From NCBI GenBank assembly GCA_021325255.1, contig JAJPHP010000033.1, positions 1-55,457 of the forward strand: a stretch of 55,457 nt of DNA, given 5' to 3'. Shown piece by piece: positions 9,228-16,912 of this stretch. The notes under the pieces are model-generated. The model searched no databases, had not been told where the DNA came from, and saw nothing but the letters and a program-made list of their open reading frames with translations. The translations under genes and the position numbers were made by a program. How positions within the stretch are numbered: the first letter of the stretch is position 1; each line of letters starts with the position of its first letter. This DNA comes from Nitrososphaerota archaeon (lineage in GTDB: Archaea > Thermoproteota > Nitrososphaeria > Nitrososphaerales > CADDZS01).

Positions 9228-9962
9228 CTATGGTTCCACCGTGGTTTGCGGATTCGAGTTCTCTTGAGTTTTCCGTTCGCTGAGCTCCCTGCGCTCAATC
9301 TCGTAAGAGAGTCTGGCTGTCACGACGTGGGCAGGAAGAGAGAACTCTGAGATTGAGATTACGCGATCGGAAAGCTCTAGCAAGGTTGGCTGAAAATGCC
9401 CATGAGGAAATCCACCAACTAACCAGACAATTCTCTCTGTGAGGCTAGCTGAAAGGCTCCCCAAAGCGTCTCGTAGATCCACAAGTGTGCCGCTCTTAGT
9501 TAGAGCAACTACAAGAGTCGGATCGAGCCTATCCAGCAGGTCCTTGATCGTTTCTGCTCCGTTGAAATCGAACAGTCTGCTCTCTTCTTCGCCAATTTCA
9601 TTGGCCAAGATCTTGGACATTAGACCGCAGAATCGATGAAGCGTTCGGGGCAATCTGGTTCCGGGCATGACATGAATTGTCTTGTTCTCAACACTATGAA
9701 CAAACACATCGATACTGCCCCGCATGTACAGAGGGGTAGAGACCACATCCAACAAAGCAAAGTGCACCACGTCAGGTCTCCCCAATTTCTCCACGCCTCC
9801 GAGATCTCTAACAATGTCGTGGTGGAAGTTATCGTCCAGTATCTGTCGCTCCGGCGTCAAACCGAACTTGTCTTGGAAAGAAATGCAGTTCCGGTGTCTC
9901 CACATGCGTTTGGGGACTAGTTGAAGAGATGCCTCTTCGATGATTAGAGTATGGCGTGGCAA
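9228..9962 (-). CDS. nep1: rRNA small subunit pseudouridine methyltransferase Nep1 (Emg1)
   Basis: The 244-residue protein matches the SPOUT methyltransferase Nep1: LDDNFHHDIVRDL, then GRPDVVHFALLDVVSTPLY, a VFVHS strand, RLPRTLHRFCGLMSKIL, and a C-terminal SPOUT knot segment around LVGGFPHGHF. Nep1 N1-methylates a pseudouridine in helix 35 of 16S rRNA and helps assemble the small subunit. The C-terminal 30 residues are a polar tail. A lysine/glutamate-rich frame overlaps its start. Confidence 0.93.
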   Translation of the reverse strand: MPRHTLIIEEASLQLVPKRMWRHRNCISFQDKFGLTPERQILDDNFHHDIVRDLGGVEKLGRPDVVHFALLDVVSTPLYMRGSIDVFVHSVENKTIHVMPGTRLPRTLHRFCGLMSKILANEIGEEESRLFDFNGAETIKDLLDRLDPTLVVALTKSGTLVDLRDALGSLSASLTERIVWLVGGFPHGHFQPTLLELSDRVISISEFSLPAHVVTARLSYEIERRELSERKTQENSNPQTTVEP

Positions 9963-10146
9963 GCCCGGAAGAAAAGGTCAGCTTTTTCTCTCTTTTTTCA
10001 ATTTTCTTTTCTTCTTTCAGATCACTAGTTGCGGAGGGAGTTTGGGTAGAGTCTCGATTGTTTGAGGTAGCAACCCTTTCCTCACGACCAATTAGTTCGA
10101 ACGACAGACTTTTGTAAGCTAGGTTCGATTTCGAGACTTTGCTCAA
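9829..10146 (-). CDS. Possible small charged protein upstream of Nep1 (doubtful)
   Basis: A 105-codon frame begins with TTG at 10146, about ten bases after a GGGGGAG sequence that could serve as a ribosome binding site. Residues 1-60 are polar, with a Lys/Glu-rich block. The last 44 codons overlap the Nep1 gene in another frame and look like shadow sequence. It could be a small real gene, a frameshifted extension of Nep1, or chance. Confidence 0.2.
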   Translation of the reverse strand: MSKVSKSNLAYKSLSFELIGREERVATSNNRDSTQTPSATSDLKEEKKIEKREKKLTFSSGLATPYSNHRRGISSTSPQTHVETPELHFFPRQVRFDAGATDTGR

Positions 10147-10199
10147 GCCAAAGTTCTCCCCCTTGTGATGAATGTGAAAAAAGGAAGCCTGCCGACACT

Positions 10200-11534
10200 A
10201 TGAACGAGAATGCAGAATCCCGAACAGACTTGAGGACGACTAGAGTGTTCGTTGAAGGGCACGGTTGCTCGGCCAGCGAAGCGGACACCGAGATTCTGTC
10301 GGGGATGATCGCTCGCGGAGGTTATGTCATTGTAGACAACGAAAGGGATGCTGACCTGAGTGTGTTGGTTACCTGCTCGGTGAAGAAGGTTACTGAGGAA
10401 CGGATGGTCAGTCGCATTCGAGAACTAAATCGTATTCATAATGGAAAGCTCGTTGTCGCTGGGTGCCTGCCGAAGGCGCAACCAGAACTTGTATCCTCCA
10501 TAGATACAAATCTCAGCATGATAGGACCAGGAAACCTTGATCAGATCCTTCCAACCATTGAGGCTACACTGAGAGGACAAAAGAGACTTCATCTTGAGCC
10601 AAGTAAACTGGTAAAGCTCGGTCTGCCGAGAACTAGGAAGAATCAAATGGTTGGAATAGTTGAGATCTCTTCGGGGTGCTTGAGTAGCTGCACCTTTTGC
10701 CAAGTCAAGTTAGTAAAGGGCGTGGTCTTTAGTTATCCGGAAGAGCAGATAGTCGACGAGGTCAGACTTCTCGTCTCAGAGGGCGTGAAGGAAATATGGC
10801 TCACGTCGACCGACAATGCCGCTTACGGTAAAGATTCGGGAACAAACCTCCCGAGCCTCGTACGCAGGGTTTGTGAGGTTGACGGAGATTTCAAGGTGAG
10901 AATTGGAATGATGAATCCTCTTCTCACGCTTCGGATGTTGGAAGAGCTCGCAAATTGCTTTTGCCACGATAAAGTGTTCAAATTTCTCCACCTGCCCGTT
11001 CAAACGGGCAGTGAACGCATTCTCAAGATGATGCAGAGGGGGTACACCTTAGATGACTTCTTTGAGAGCGTGAGGCTTTTTCGGGAGAGGGTGCCAGATT
11101 TGACGTTGAGCACAGACATGATTGTTGGGTTTCCCTCTGAGACAGACTCCGAATTCCTACAGAGTCTAGAATTACTGAAATACGTTAAACCAGACATTGT
11201 CAACATATCCCGATACGGCTCGCGCCCGGGAACAAAAGCTGCGACAATGGGCAACCAAATCGATGCTTCTCTTTCAAAATCCAGATCCAGTGAGATGACC
11301 AGGCTTGTCAAGGAGATTTCACTCGAGAGGAACAAACGATGGATTTCGTGGACTGGTCCGGCGCTTTACGACGAAGTTGTGAAGAGCGCTGTAGTTGGGA
11401 GAAATTTTGCTTACAAGCCATGCCTTCTTCGTTATGATCCCATCACGAAAGACATGACCCACTTGCTTGGCACGAGCCACACCGTGAGGGTCACTGGTGC
11501 TACTTCGTCGACGCTGCGAGTGGCTCTTGCATAG
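10200..11534 (+). CDS. tRNA threonylcarbamoyladenosine methylthiotransferase (radical SAM, CDKAL1/MtaB type)
   Basis: The 444-residue protein has the three domains of the methylthiotransferase family. The N-terminal UPF0004 domain has cysteines 23, 59 and 89 for the auxiliary 4Fe-4S cluster. The radical SAM core has C160-xxx-C164-xx-C167. The C-terminal part (about 385-444) fits a TRAM RNA-binding domain. Archaeal members convert t6A to ms2t6A at position 37 of ANN-decoding tRNAs. The motif after the SAM cysteines is QVKLVKG rather than the common IVKLARG. It is transcribed away from Nep1, and the two genes may share a divergent promoter region. Confidence 0.9.
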   Translation: MNENAESRTDLRTTRVFVEGHGCSASEADTEILSGMIARGGYVIVDNERDADLSVLVTCSVKKVTEERMVSRIRELNRIHNGKLVVAGCLPKAQPELVSSIDTNLSMIGPGNLDQILPTIEATLRGQKRLHLEPSKLVKLGLPRTRKNQMVGIVEISSGCLSSCTFCQVKLVKGVVFSYPEEQIVDEVRLLVSEGVKEIWLTSTDNAAYGKDSGTNLPSLVRRVCEVDGDFKVRIGMMNPLLTLRMLEELANCFCHDKVFKFLHLPVQTGSERILKMMQRGYTLDDFFESVRLFRERVPDLTLSTDMIVGFPSETDSEFLQSLELLKYVKPDIVNISRYGSRPGTKAATMGNQIDASLSKSRSSEMTRLVKEISLERNKRWISWTGPALYDEVVKSAVVGRNFAYKPCLLRYDPITKDMTHLLGTSHTVRVTGATSSTLRVALA

Positions 11535-11654
11535 AGAAATTTTATGGTAAACAATTATAGACAAAAATATTTTGACTCTGATTTGATATCTAGCTAAGTA
11601 TCGGAAATAATATCGAACGTCGTCAGTCTGCATGCGGAGCCGCTACTCTTCCTC

Positions 11655-12740
11655 ATGTCAGTTTTCGACCTAAAGCTTGACGACTTTCCTTATTCAAATC
11701 CTGGATTTGGCAGAAAGATTGCTGTTGTTGCCGTTGGTAGCCCTGGAAGTCGGATCGCAAGCCAGCTATCAAAAGAAAGCAGGCTACTGGAACATTACGT
11801 GTATGTCTCCTGTGATGAACAGGACCTTGCCAATATCTCCAAAGGAGAAAGAGTATTGATTGACGTCACGGGTAGCGGCAAGTCCTCTCCATACACTGTA
11901 CGCGGGCAGGCATACTCGAAGCTATCCGAACTTCGGAGGAATCTCGCCGATAGCAAAATTGTGTTCATCATTGCTGGCCTTGGTGGTATGACCGGTTCAG
12001 GCCTTGCTCCGGTGATTGCGAAGGAAGCAAGCGCGAATGGGGCCGTGACAGTCGCAATCTTAGTAATGCCCTATAATTTTGAAAAAAAGAAGCACTTCAT
12101 CGCTGGATTGGCTCTAAAGCAGGTCAGAAAATACGCTAGTGGTGTCATAATCATAGATAATGATGAGCTAGTCGACACAACCAAACCTCTGGTGGACGAA
12201 TATTCCGATATCAACCAAAAGATAGCCCTCGCTCTGAGCAAGCTTTTGGGGAATGCAGAACCTCACGAATTTGCTGTGGGATTGAACAATCTTGTGAAAT
12301 TCGTAAAGACAGAATCCTTCAGTGTCCTGTGCGTGGATGATTGCAGAGAACGTCTTTCAGACCATCGTCAGGCGGTCATCAATGCTGCAAATCACTTTGA
12401 GCATACCGTTGATACCTCCCAAGCCGCGCGTTCGATAGTCCATCTTTGCACCGACAAATCAGTCACGATGAAAGAGTTAGCGACTGCGATTGGTGGGCTT
12501 TCTTCGATCTTGGGAAACGGGACCATGCAGATCGAGTACGGTCTATCCGCAAGCTACCCACCCGGAACTTCAACCGCAGTCATCATGGCAACCGGTTTTC
12601 CAAGTACTAGATTTGAACAGTATGATCCCATTGACATGGCACTGCGCCAAGGCGGATTCAATTTGGAAGACGACCTTGAAACAGACTCGGGATTGGAGTC
12701 GCTTTTACCGCAAGCTGAGCGCGACAGAGCAACTACCTGA
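11655..12740 (+). CDS. Divergent FtsZ/tubulin-family protein
   Basis: The 361-residue protein aligns with FtsZ across the GTPase domain: a Rossmann strand IAVVAVGSPGS (residues 22-32), the tubulin signature in altered form LGGMTGSG (109-116, where FtsZ has GGGTGTG), then VAILVMPYNFE and GVIIIDNDELVD. The catalytic T7 loop, NxDxxD in FtsZ, reads N212-LVKFV, so both aspartates are replaced. Thaumarchaeal-type archaea divide with Cdv/ESCRT proteins, and their divergent FtsZ homologues have no settled role. This copy is predicted to bind nucleotide weakly and not to hydrolyse it as FtsZ does. It is followed after 70 bases by the ASCH protein. Confidence 0.85.
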   Translation: MSVFDLKLDDFPYSNPGFGRKIAVVAVGSPGSRIASQLSKESRLLEHYVYVSCDEQDLANISKGERVLIDVTGSGKSSPYTVRGQAYSKLSELRRNLADSKIVFIIAGLGGMTGSGLAPVIAKEASANGAVTVAILVMPYNFEKKKHFIAGLALKQVRKYASGVIIIDNDELVDTTKPLVDEYSDINQKIALALSKLLGNAEPHEFAVGLNNLVKFVKTESFSVLCVDDCRERLSDHRQAVINAANHFEHTVDTSQAARSIVHLCTDKSVTMKELATAIGGLSSILGNGTMQIEYGLSASYPPGTSTAVIMATGFPSTRFEQYDPIDMALRQGGFNLEDDLETDSGLESLLPQAERDRATT

Positions 12741-12810
12741 GAATGGCAATAGATTCCTAGGTAAATGTAAAAGCAGATAAAGCAGACTCGTTCCTCGCTG
12801 ATTAGAACAA

Positions 12811-13398
12811 ATGGATGGGTCGGAGCAAAGGAAGCTTGTCCCACCCTCTAGACATGATATATGCATCGGAGGCGTATTTTCTTTGAGACCGAGTGCATTT
12901 AAACGCTTCAAGAGTTGGGCTGAGAGCAATTGCATAGATCGCGGTCAGCTTGAAGCCGTAGACCTTGATGCGGAATTCGACCAAGGCTTGAGTTTCAACG
13001 AGGCCGTCGAGCTAGCGTTACACAAATTTCCGACGGTGTGGAGGTCAGACTCTATGACAAAGTATGGAGAGAAACCAAAGCAGATTATATTCGTAAGGGA
13101 GCTTGTGGAAAAAATAATCGCTGGCAAGATTCAGGTCACCTATCGGAAGACCCCAAAAGTTGGAACATATTATGTGATTGAGAATCGGTTTAGGCAGAAT
13201 TCGTCCTCGGCGAAGGTTCTGATTGAGTTTTATCAGACGGACAAGGTCGACGCGTACAACCTATCGGATGAAGAGGCTCAGTTAGCTGGCGTGGAGACAG
13301 CTGACAAGATTAGAGAGTTGTTTCAAAAGTGGTACGGAAGCCCAATCCCAGCGCTGTATCGAAACTGGTTCAAGGTAAAAGAGACTGGCGCCTCTTAG
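12811..13398 (+). CDS. ASCH/PUA-like domain protein
   Basis: This protein has 195 residues. The C-terminal half, from about residue 90 (IIFVRELVEKIIAGKIQVTYRK) to the end, resembles an ASCH domain, the PUA-like fold proposed to bind RNA. The N-terminal 80 residues resemble nothing I know. It is co-directional with the FtsZ-like gene, which may be an operon partner, and converges on the ribosomal cluster behind it. The function is unknown; RNA binding is inferred from the fold only. Confidence 0.6.
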   Translation: MDGSEQRKLVPPSRHDICIGGVFSLRPSAFKRFKSWAESNCIDRGQLEAVDLDAEFDQGLSFNEAVELALHKFPTVWRSDSMTKYGEKPKQIIFVRELVEKIIAGKIQVTYRKTPKVGTYYVIENRFRQNSSSAKVLIEFYQTDKVDAYNLSDEEAQLAGVETADKIRELFQKWYGSPIPALYRNWFKVKETGAS

Positions 13399-13434
13399 GC
13401 GCAGGTTGATTGGGCAAGCAACTTGCGCCCAATC
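13388..13434. terminator. Two hairpins between converging genes
   Basis: A GCGCC/GGCGC hairpin (13388-13402) overlaps the ASCH stop codon. It is followed by a stronger GATTGGGC/GCCCAATC hairpin (13408-13415 with 13427-13434) whose loop can extend the stem. The position between two convergent transcripts suggests a bidirectional 3'-end element, although no long T run is present. Confidence 0.4.
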
Positions 13435-13459
13435 TGCAGCTTGGTAGGTTCAGAGTGGC

Positions 13460-13939
13460 TCAGGGCTGGCCCTTTTTCTTGAGCTTTGGTGATTCTTTCG
13501 ATGTCGCTTGACTGGGTGCAGACTCTGTTGCTCCGCTCTTTGAGGTCTGTTGAGAGGCAGGCGCGACGACGTCTGCCGGAGAAGTTTCTTGCTTTTTCGC
13601 CGCTGGAACAGTCTCATTTTCTCCTTCTTCCGCCTGTTCAGGAGCTCTGACCTCTTGCTTTCCCTTTTCCTCTTTTGGCAGTGAGATCGTAACAACACCG
13701 TCTTCGTCCCTTATCATCTTCACCGTGATTTTCCTTGGTGGCGCTGTTATCCCTCTTACCCACATCATCTCATTAAGGCCAGTGTCAATCTTTATCTCGG
13801 AACTCTTCATGTGCTTGACAGCATACTCTCGGAGAATATTCACCGCCCGCTTAGTCCTTCTGTGACGTGGGGCGATCCACGCACGTGAAAGAGGCACAGT
13901 GTAAATCCTTTCCAACTCTTCTTCTTTAGCGCTCGACAT
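13460..13939 (-). CDS. rpl31e: Ribosomal protein L31e with long C-terminal tail
   Basis: Residues 1-88 are a typical L31e (ERIYTVPLSRAWIAP, RAVNILREYAVKHM, WVRGITAPPRKITVKM). A tail of about 70 residues rich in Glu, Lys, Ser, Pro and Ala follows; it is not part of the fold. Normal archaeal L31e has about 80-100 residues. The protein is part of the large subunit near the peptide exit. It is the last gene of the S19e-PDCD5-L39e-L31e string, a classic archaeal arrangement. Confidence 0.95.
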   Translation of the reverse strand: MSSAKEEELERIYTVPLSRAWIAPRHRRTKRAVNILREYAVKHMKSSEIKIDTGLNEMMWVRGITAPPRKITVKMIRDEDGVVTISLPKEEKGKQEVRAPEQAEEGENETVPAAKKQETSPADVVAPASQQTSKSGATESAPSQATSKESPKLKKKGQP

Positions 13940-13982
13940 TCTTAATCTAATTCACTCGAATTCTTGAGGAACGAATCTTTTT

Positions 13983-14138
13983 TCATTTCACTTTCAGCTT
14001 TTGCCTTCTCCACTGCCTCTGCTGCGGATGAGTACGGACTTTCTGCTTGGTTTTTGCAATGACCCAGGTCGGGACCGGATAAGCTTGGCGTCTTGACCTG
14101 AGCAGTCTTTTCTTTACTCCTGATGTATTCTTACTCAA
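13983..14138 (-). CDS. rpl39e: Ribosomal protein L39e
   Basis: A 51-codon frame with a TTG start encodes a very basic protein whose core reads RRQAYPVPTWVIAKTKQKV and ends RRQKLKVK. Length and composition are exactly those of L39e, which lines the peptide exit tunnel. It is easy to miss because it is short and starts with TTG. It lies 43 bases upstream of L31e and 27 bases downstream of PDCD5, the expected order. Confidence 0.95.
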   Translation of the reverse strand: MSKNTSGVKKRLLRSRRQAYPVPTWVIAKTKQKVRTHPQQRQWRRQKLKVK

Positions 14139-14165
14139 GTTATCCTCGATTCACTTTCCGTCTAA

Positions 14166-14459
14166 TCATTTCCAGTTTATTTTGAACTCTCTCTTTGGTT
14201 TCTGCATCTGACCAAGCATTTGTTTCAGTTCCTCGTCGTCAATCTGTTTCCTCAGTCGACCTGCAGCCGCGAGTTGGAACACTTGATTTTCTATCATATC
14301 CACTTGATCCGGCTTTACCATTCGTAGATTGTTCAACCTTTCTCTCGCCTCGCTGGTAAAAATGACCCGAAGCATCTGCTCTCTGGCTACCTTGGCCTGC
14401 TTTTCCTGTTCCGCTGCCTTTTGCCTGTCGGAGGAGTTGCTCCTTCCTTCGTCGCTCAT
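14166..14459 (-). CDS. DNA-binding protein, PDCD5/TFAR19 family
   Basis: This is a 97-residue helical protein with the family pattern QMLRVIFTSEARERLNNL, then KPDQVDMIENQVFQLA and a C-terminal basic tail. Archaeal homologues of human PDCD5 are small helical bundles; DNA binding has been proposed and the cellular role is unclear. Its position between S19e and L39e is conserved in many archaea, which suggests a link to ribosome assembly or co-regulation. Confidence 0.93.
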   Translation of the reverse strand: MSDEGRSNSSDRQKAAEQEKQAKVAREQMLRVIFTSEARERLNNLRMVKPDQVDMIENQVFQLAAAGRLRKQIDDEELKQMLGQMQKPKREFKINWK

Positions 14460-14568
14460 GTCAGTTTGTGCTCGCTCCTTTTCACTTTGAATCCGTTCGA
14501 GCAGTATTTCTCGCTCCTCTTCACTTCGTCTTTTTGTGACCCTGGTAAATATTGTACGAAAGTACTCT

Positions 14569-15024
14569 TTACAAATATCTGGATAGAGCAGCGTTTGACT
14601 TTGAAAGCTCTTTCAGAAGATCATAGCTCATGCGATCCACGAGGCTGACACCCTTTCCCGTGAGTACTCTCCCCTTGCGACCTTGTTTTGCGACGAAACC
14701 TGCGGCTTCGAGTTGCTGGATTGCTTTTCTAATTGAGGAACCACCAGAATCCCTGTGGTGGCCGACAGAGTAGCCTATCTCCTTCCTTCCGCCATAGGCT
14801 CCTTCTAGATGGGAAAGACCAACCGGTCCGTGTATGTAGATCTTCCTGAGCAGTGACGCGCATCTAGTATACCACCAGTCTTTCTCGCTAGGCTGTCGTT
14901 CGGCATGAGACCCTGTCTTTGCAAAGGCAGTCCAAGCGGGGGGTGAAATCTGGGACACATGCTTCAAGTGACTGGAAAGCCTCGAAATTAGCTCTTGTTG
15001 TGGGACATCGTAGACTGTGGGCAT
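14569..15024 (-). CDS. rps19e: Ribosomal protein S19e
   Basis: This 151-residue small-subunit protein has the S19e winged-helix fold. It shows TVYDVPQQELISRLSSHLK, the KDWWYTRCASLLRKIYIHGPVGLSHLEGAYGG region and a C-terminal RKAIQQLEAAGFV helix. It is needed for 16S rRNA processing. A perfect TATA box lies about 80 bases upstream, so it has its own promoter and need not be read from rnp4, which is now separated from it by an insertion sequence. Confidence 0.96.
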   Translation of the reverse strand: MPTVYDVPQQELISRLSSHLKHVSQISPPAWTAFAKTGSHAERQPSEKDWWYTRCASLLRKIYIHGPVGLSHLEGAYGGRKEIGYSVGHHRDSGGSSIRKAIQQLEAAGFVAKQGRKGRVLTGKGVSLVDRMSYDLLKELSKSNAALSRYL

Positions 15025-15105
15025 TATCTAATCATAATCAACTCTTTTTCTGAAAACGTTGCGGGAGTTATTTTTCGTGGTAATAATTAACTCGTTTCGC
15101 GGCGG

Positions 15106-15113
15106 TATATAAA
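15106..15113 (-). promoter_or_regulatory. TATA box of the S19e operon
   Basis: The minus strand reads TTTATATA, the archaeal consensus, flanked by a GC-rich stretch (ACCGCCGCG) downstream. A start site about 25 bases further would leave a leader of roughly 55 bases before the S19e ATG. The box lies 7-14 bases outside the left end of the insertion sequence, so insertion left it intact. Confidence 0.6.
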
Positions 15114-15120
15114 TGGAAGG

Positions 15121-15127
15121 ATTGTTA
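15121..15127 (+). repeat. Left target-site duplication (ATTGTTA)
   Basis: ATTGTTA is repeated at 16167-16173 on the other side of the element, and both copies are followed by CTAG. Read across both ends, the pre-insertion site was probably ATTGTTACTAG followed by CTTAAG. Confidence 0.7.
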
Positions 15128-16166
15128 CTAGTCTGTGGCCTAATTCTCTTTGCTCATGATTTACTCTGTGAATGGTCTGATGCTTCTCTCGTTACGCAGA
15201 AAGGAATCTGTTGTAAAGCATGACCTTGAGTGAAGCTTCAGCCTTCTGGCACAAGAATTTCCGAGATCTGAGCGTCTCACCCAACACTCTTTTGAACGAG
15301 GAGAACACTATCTCAGCGATCCATCTCTTTCCATAATCCTTCAATTTCTTCCACCCTTCAAGACCAAGCTTTTTCGTCAGGACAGTTTCCTCTCTACGAA
15401 GAGGAGAGCCTCTAGACAGTGTCCTCGCATTCTTTCTGATTTTGATTGCTGGTTCAATTTCCAGTTCATCGAGTAGGTTGAAATTCTTCCTTGCATCGTA
15501 TGCGCTGTCTCCATACACCTTTGCAATCTTCTTTCCCTTCTTGGATGCCTCTTTAACAAGCGGGACAAACTTTTTCGAATCTCCAGTGTGTTCTGATGTC
15601 ACCCGAAAGCCTCGTATCTTGCCGGTCTTTTTGTCAGCCAGAATATGCAGTTTCAGAAACTTTCTCTTCTCCTTTTTCCACTTGTCCTCGATGTAAGCTC
15701 CTTTCGTTGTGGTTGTGAGACCGGTTGAATCCACAATTGCGGTTATGGGTTCTGACGAACTACCATCTGTTGATGCCCCTATAATTTCACTCGGTTTCTT
15801 TCCCTTCATGAGCCGAAGTATTCTTCTCCTGATTTGTGTGAAGCATATGTCCTTGATAAACGAAATGTACTCTGAAAGAGCTTCGATGGCTCCTTCCACT
15901 ATCCTGTAAGGTGCGTGGAATCCCACCTTGATAAATCCGAGAAACTCGATGTACGAGTCAGGGAAATCGAAAGGTTTTCCCACCTTGTGCTTGTTCATGG
16001 ATTTGAGCTCCTTCTTCCACGAGCTTGCAAATCCAAGATCAAAGAGCATCCTTCCTCTTTCTACCAAAGACTCATTGTAATCGTGCCAAGACATCCCAGC
16101 AGGCATGCCATGAAAGATGCGTTTGGAAAGCTAAAAGCTTTCCTTCGGGATTAGGCTACAAACTAG
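15128..16166 (-). mobile_element. IS5-type insertion sequence, about 1.04 kb, intact
   Basis: The element holds one DDE transposase gene and has imperfect terminal inverted repeats: CTAGTCTGTGGCCTAATTC at 15128-15146 against the reverse complement of 16148-16166 (16 of 19 match). ATTGTTA occurs directly outside both ends (15121-15127 and 16167-16173), consistent with a 7-base target duplication. Alternatively CTAG is a 4-base duplication, the element spans 15132-16162, and it landed in an 11-base tandem repeat. It sits between rnp4 and S19e, with the right duplication only 5 bases from the rnp4 stop codon. Confidence 0.85.
15192..16106 (-). CDS. IS5-family transposase (DDE)
   Basis: The 304-residue protein keeps a plausible catalytic triad: D126 in TAIVDSTGL, D200 in KVYGDSAYDARKNF, and E265 in RWIAEIVFSSFKRVLGE. 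The N-terminal WHDYNESLVERGRMLFDL motif is common in archaeal IS5-type transposases. The frame is intact, so the element may still be active. It is transcribed in the same direction as rnp4 and S19e. Confidence 0.9.
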   Translation of the reverse strand: MPAGMSWHDYNESLVERGRMLFDLGFASSWKKELKSMNKHKVGKPFDFPDSYIEFLGFIKVGFHAPYRIVEGAIEALSEYISFIKDICFTQIRRRILRLMKGKKPSEIIGASTDGSSSEPITAIVDSTGLTTTTKGAYIEDKWKKEKRKFLKLHILADKKTGKIRGFRVTSEHTGDSKKFVPLVKEASKKGKKIAKVYGDSAYDARKNFNLLDELEIEPAIKIRKNARTLSRGSPLRREETVLTKKLGLEGWKKLKDYGKRWIAEIVFSSFKRVLGETLRSRKFLCQKAEASLKVMLYNRFLSA

Positions 16167-16173
16167 ATTGTTA
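16167..16173 (+). repeat. Right target-site duplication (ATTGTTA)
   Basis: This is the second copy of the 7-base direct repeat flanking the insertion sequence. It lies between the right inverted repeat and the rnp4 stop codon. Confidence 0.7.
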
Positions 16174-16178
16174 CTAGC

Positions 16179-16556
16179 TTAAGCTCCAAAGCGACGTCTG
16201 TAAGTCCTACCGCAGTGAAGGCAAGTCACAACGATTGCCTTCTCATTCTTGGACAGTCTGTATCTAGAATCATAAGGAGGAGGGATGAATTTCTTGCAAT
16301 AATGGCAGTAAAGAAGCCTCTTTTCTTTTAGTCTGACATTGAATCGAGTAGCCATTTTCCAGGCGATTCCAGCTTGTTTTTCGGCAAGCTCGCGGTCAAA
16401 TTTTCGTTCTACCAGGGCAAGAGAGAGCAATCTGTCGACCTGACGTGCCGCAATTTTCTTCCTTTCAGATTTCAGCAGTCCATGCCTTGAACGACGCTTC
16501 GTGGATTTGTCAGCTTGCCGATGTGAACGCAGCTCCTTTCTGTCAGTATTGGTCAA
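16179..16556 (-). CDS. rnp4: RNase P protein component 4 (Rpr2/Rpp21)
   Basis: The 125-residue protein has a helical N-terminal half rich in Arg/Lys and a zinc ribbon with cysteines 84, 87, 112 and 115 (LYCHYC...TCLHC). This is the archaeal Rpp21 layout. It forms part of RNase P, which removes 5' leaders from tRNA precursors. In related archaea this gene commonly precedes S19e; here an insertion sequence separates them. The ATG start gives a basic N-terminal extension of about 30 residues, so the true start could be slightly later. Confidence 0.9.
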   Translation of the reverse strand: MTNTDRKELRSHRQADKSTKRRSRHGLLKSERKKIAARQVDRLLSLALVERKFDRELAEKQAGIAWKMATRFNVRLKEKRLLYCHYCKKFIPPPYDSRYRLSKNEKAIVVTCLHCGRTYRRRFGA

Positions 16557-16674
16557 AGTATCATTGCGCCGCTGGGTGCATCGGAATTTTCCTTAAAGAA
16601 GGGAAGAGAAGAGAAGGTGCGTTTCATGTTGATGATAGTGATCAGAGCCTTGCTGTTGCTTGATAAATTGAGCT

Positions 16675-16842
16675 CTACTGAAAGGATTGAACCGTCTCGT
16701 CCTGCGATCGGTGGACTTCACCGCTGAGACGAGGTTTGAATGCCGTTCGATGGTTCTTTGCATGGTATTGGATCTTTTGGTCAAACCCGTGCTCCACTTC
16801 GTGACTCTCTGGCTCAATTGAGAATAACATTCTTTCAGGCAT
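16675..16842 (-). CDS. Possible small protein, 55 residues
   Basis: An ATG frame starts about 40 bases downstream of the predicted start site of the 16905-16912 promoter and encodes a 55-residue polar protein (begins MPERMLFSIEPESHEVEHGF) of ordinary amino-acid composition. I recognise no family and see no clear ribosome binding site. It may be a leader gene of the rnp4 transcript or chance. Confidence 0.25.
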   Translation of the reverse strand: MPERMLFSIEPESHEVEHGFDQKIQYHAKNHRTAFKPRLSGEVHRSQDETVQSFQ

Positions 16843-16904
16843 AGTTCAGCGCAAGGGAGACGTCATGATCACGCCCGCGTGTGCAACGCCACGACTATTG
16901 AGAA

Positions 16905-16912
16905 TATATAAA
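16905..16912 (-). promoter_or_regulatory. TATA box upstream of the rnp4 region
   Basis: The minus strand reads TTTATATA, matching the archaeal consensus. Transcription would start near 16882, more than 300 bases before the rnp4 start codon, so the transcript carries either a long leader or an unannotated gene. The plus-strand reading TATATAAA is a weaker match. Confidence 0.45.

Noticed and set aside
16593..16817. 74-codon frame with TTG start upstream of rnp4
   Set aside because: Sequence looks like low-quality shadow; the 55-codon ATG frame in the same stretch is a better candidate, though also unproven.
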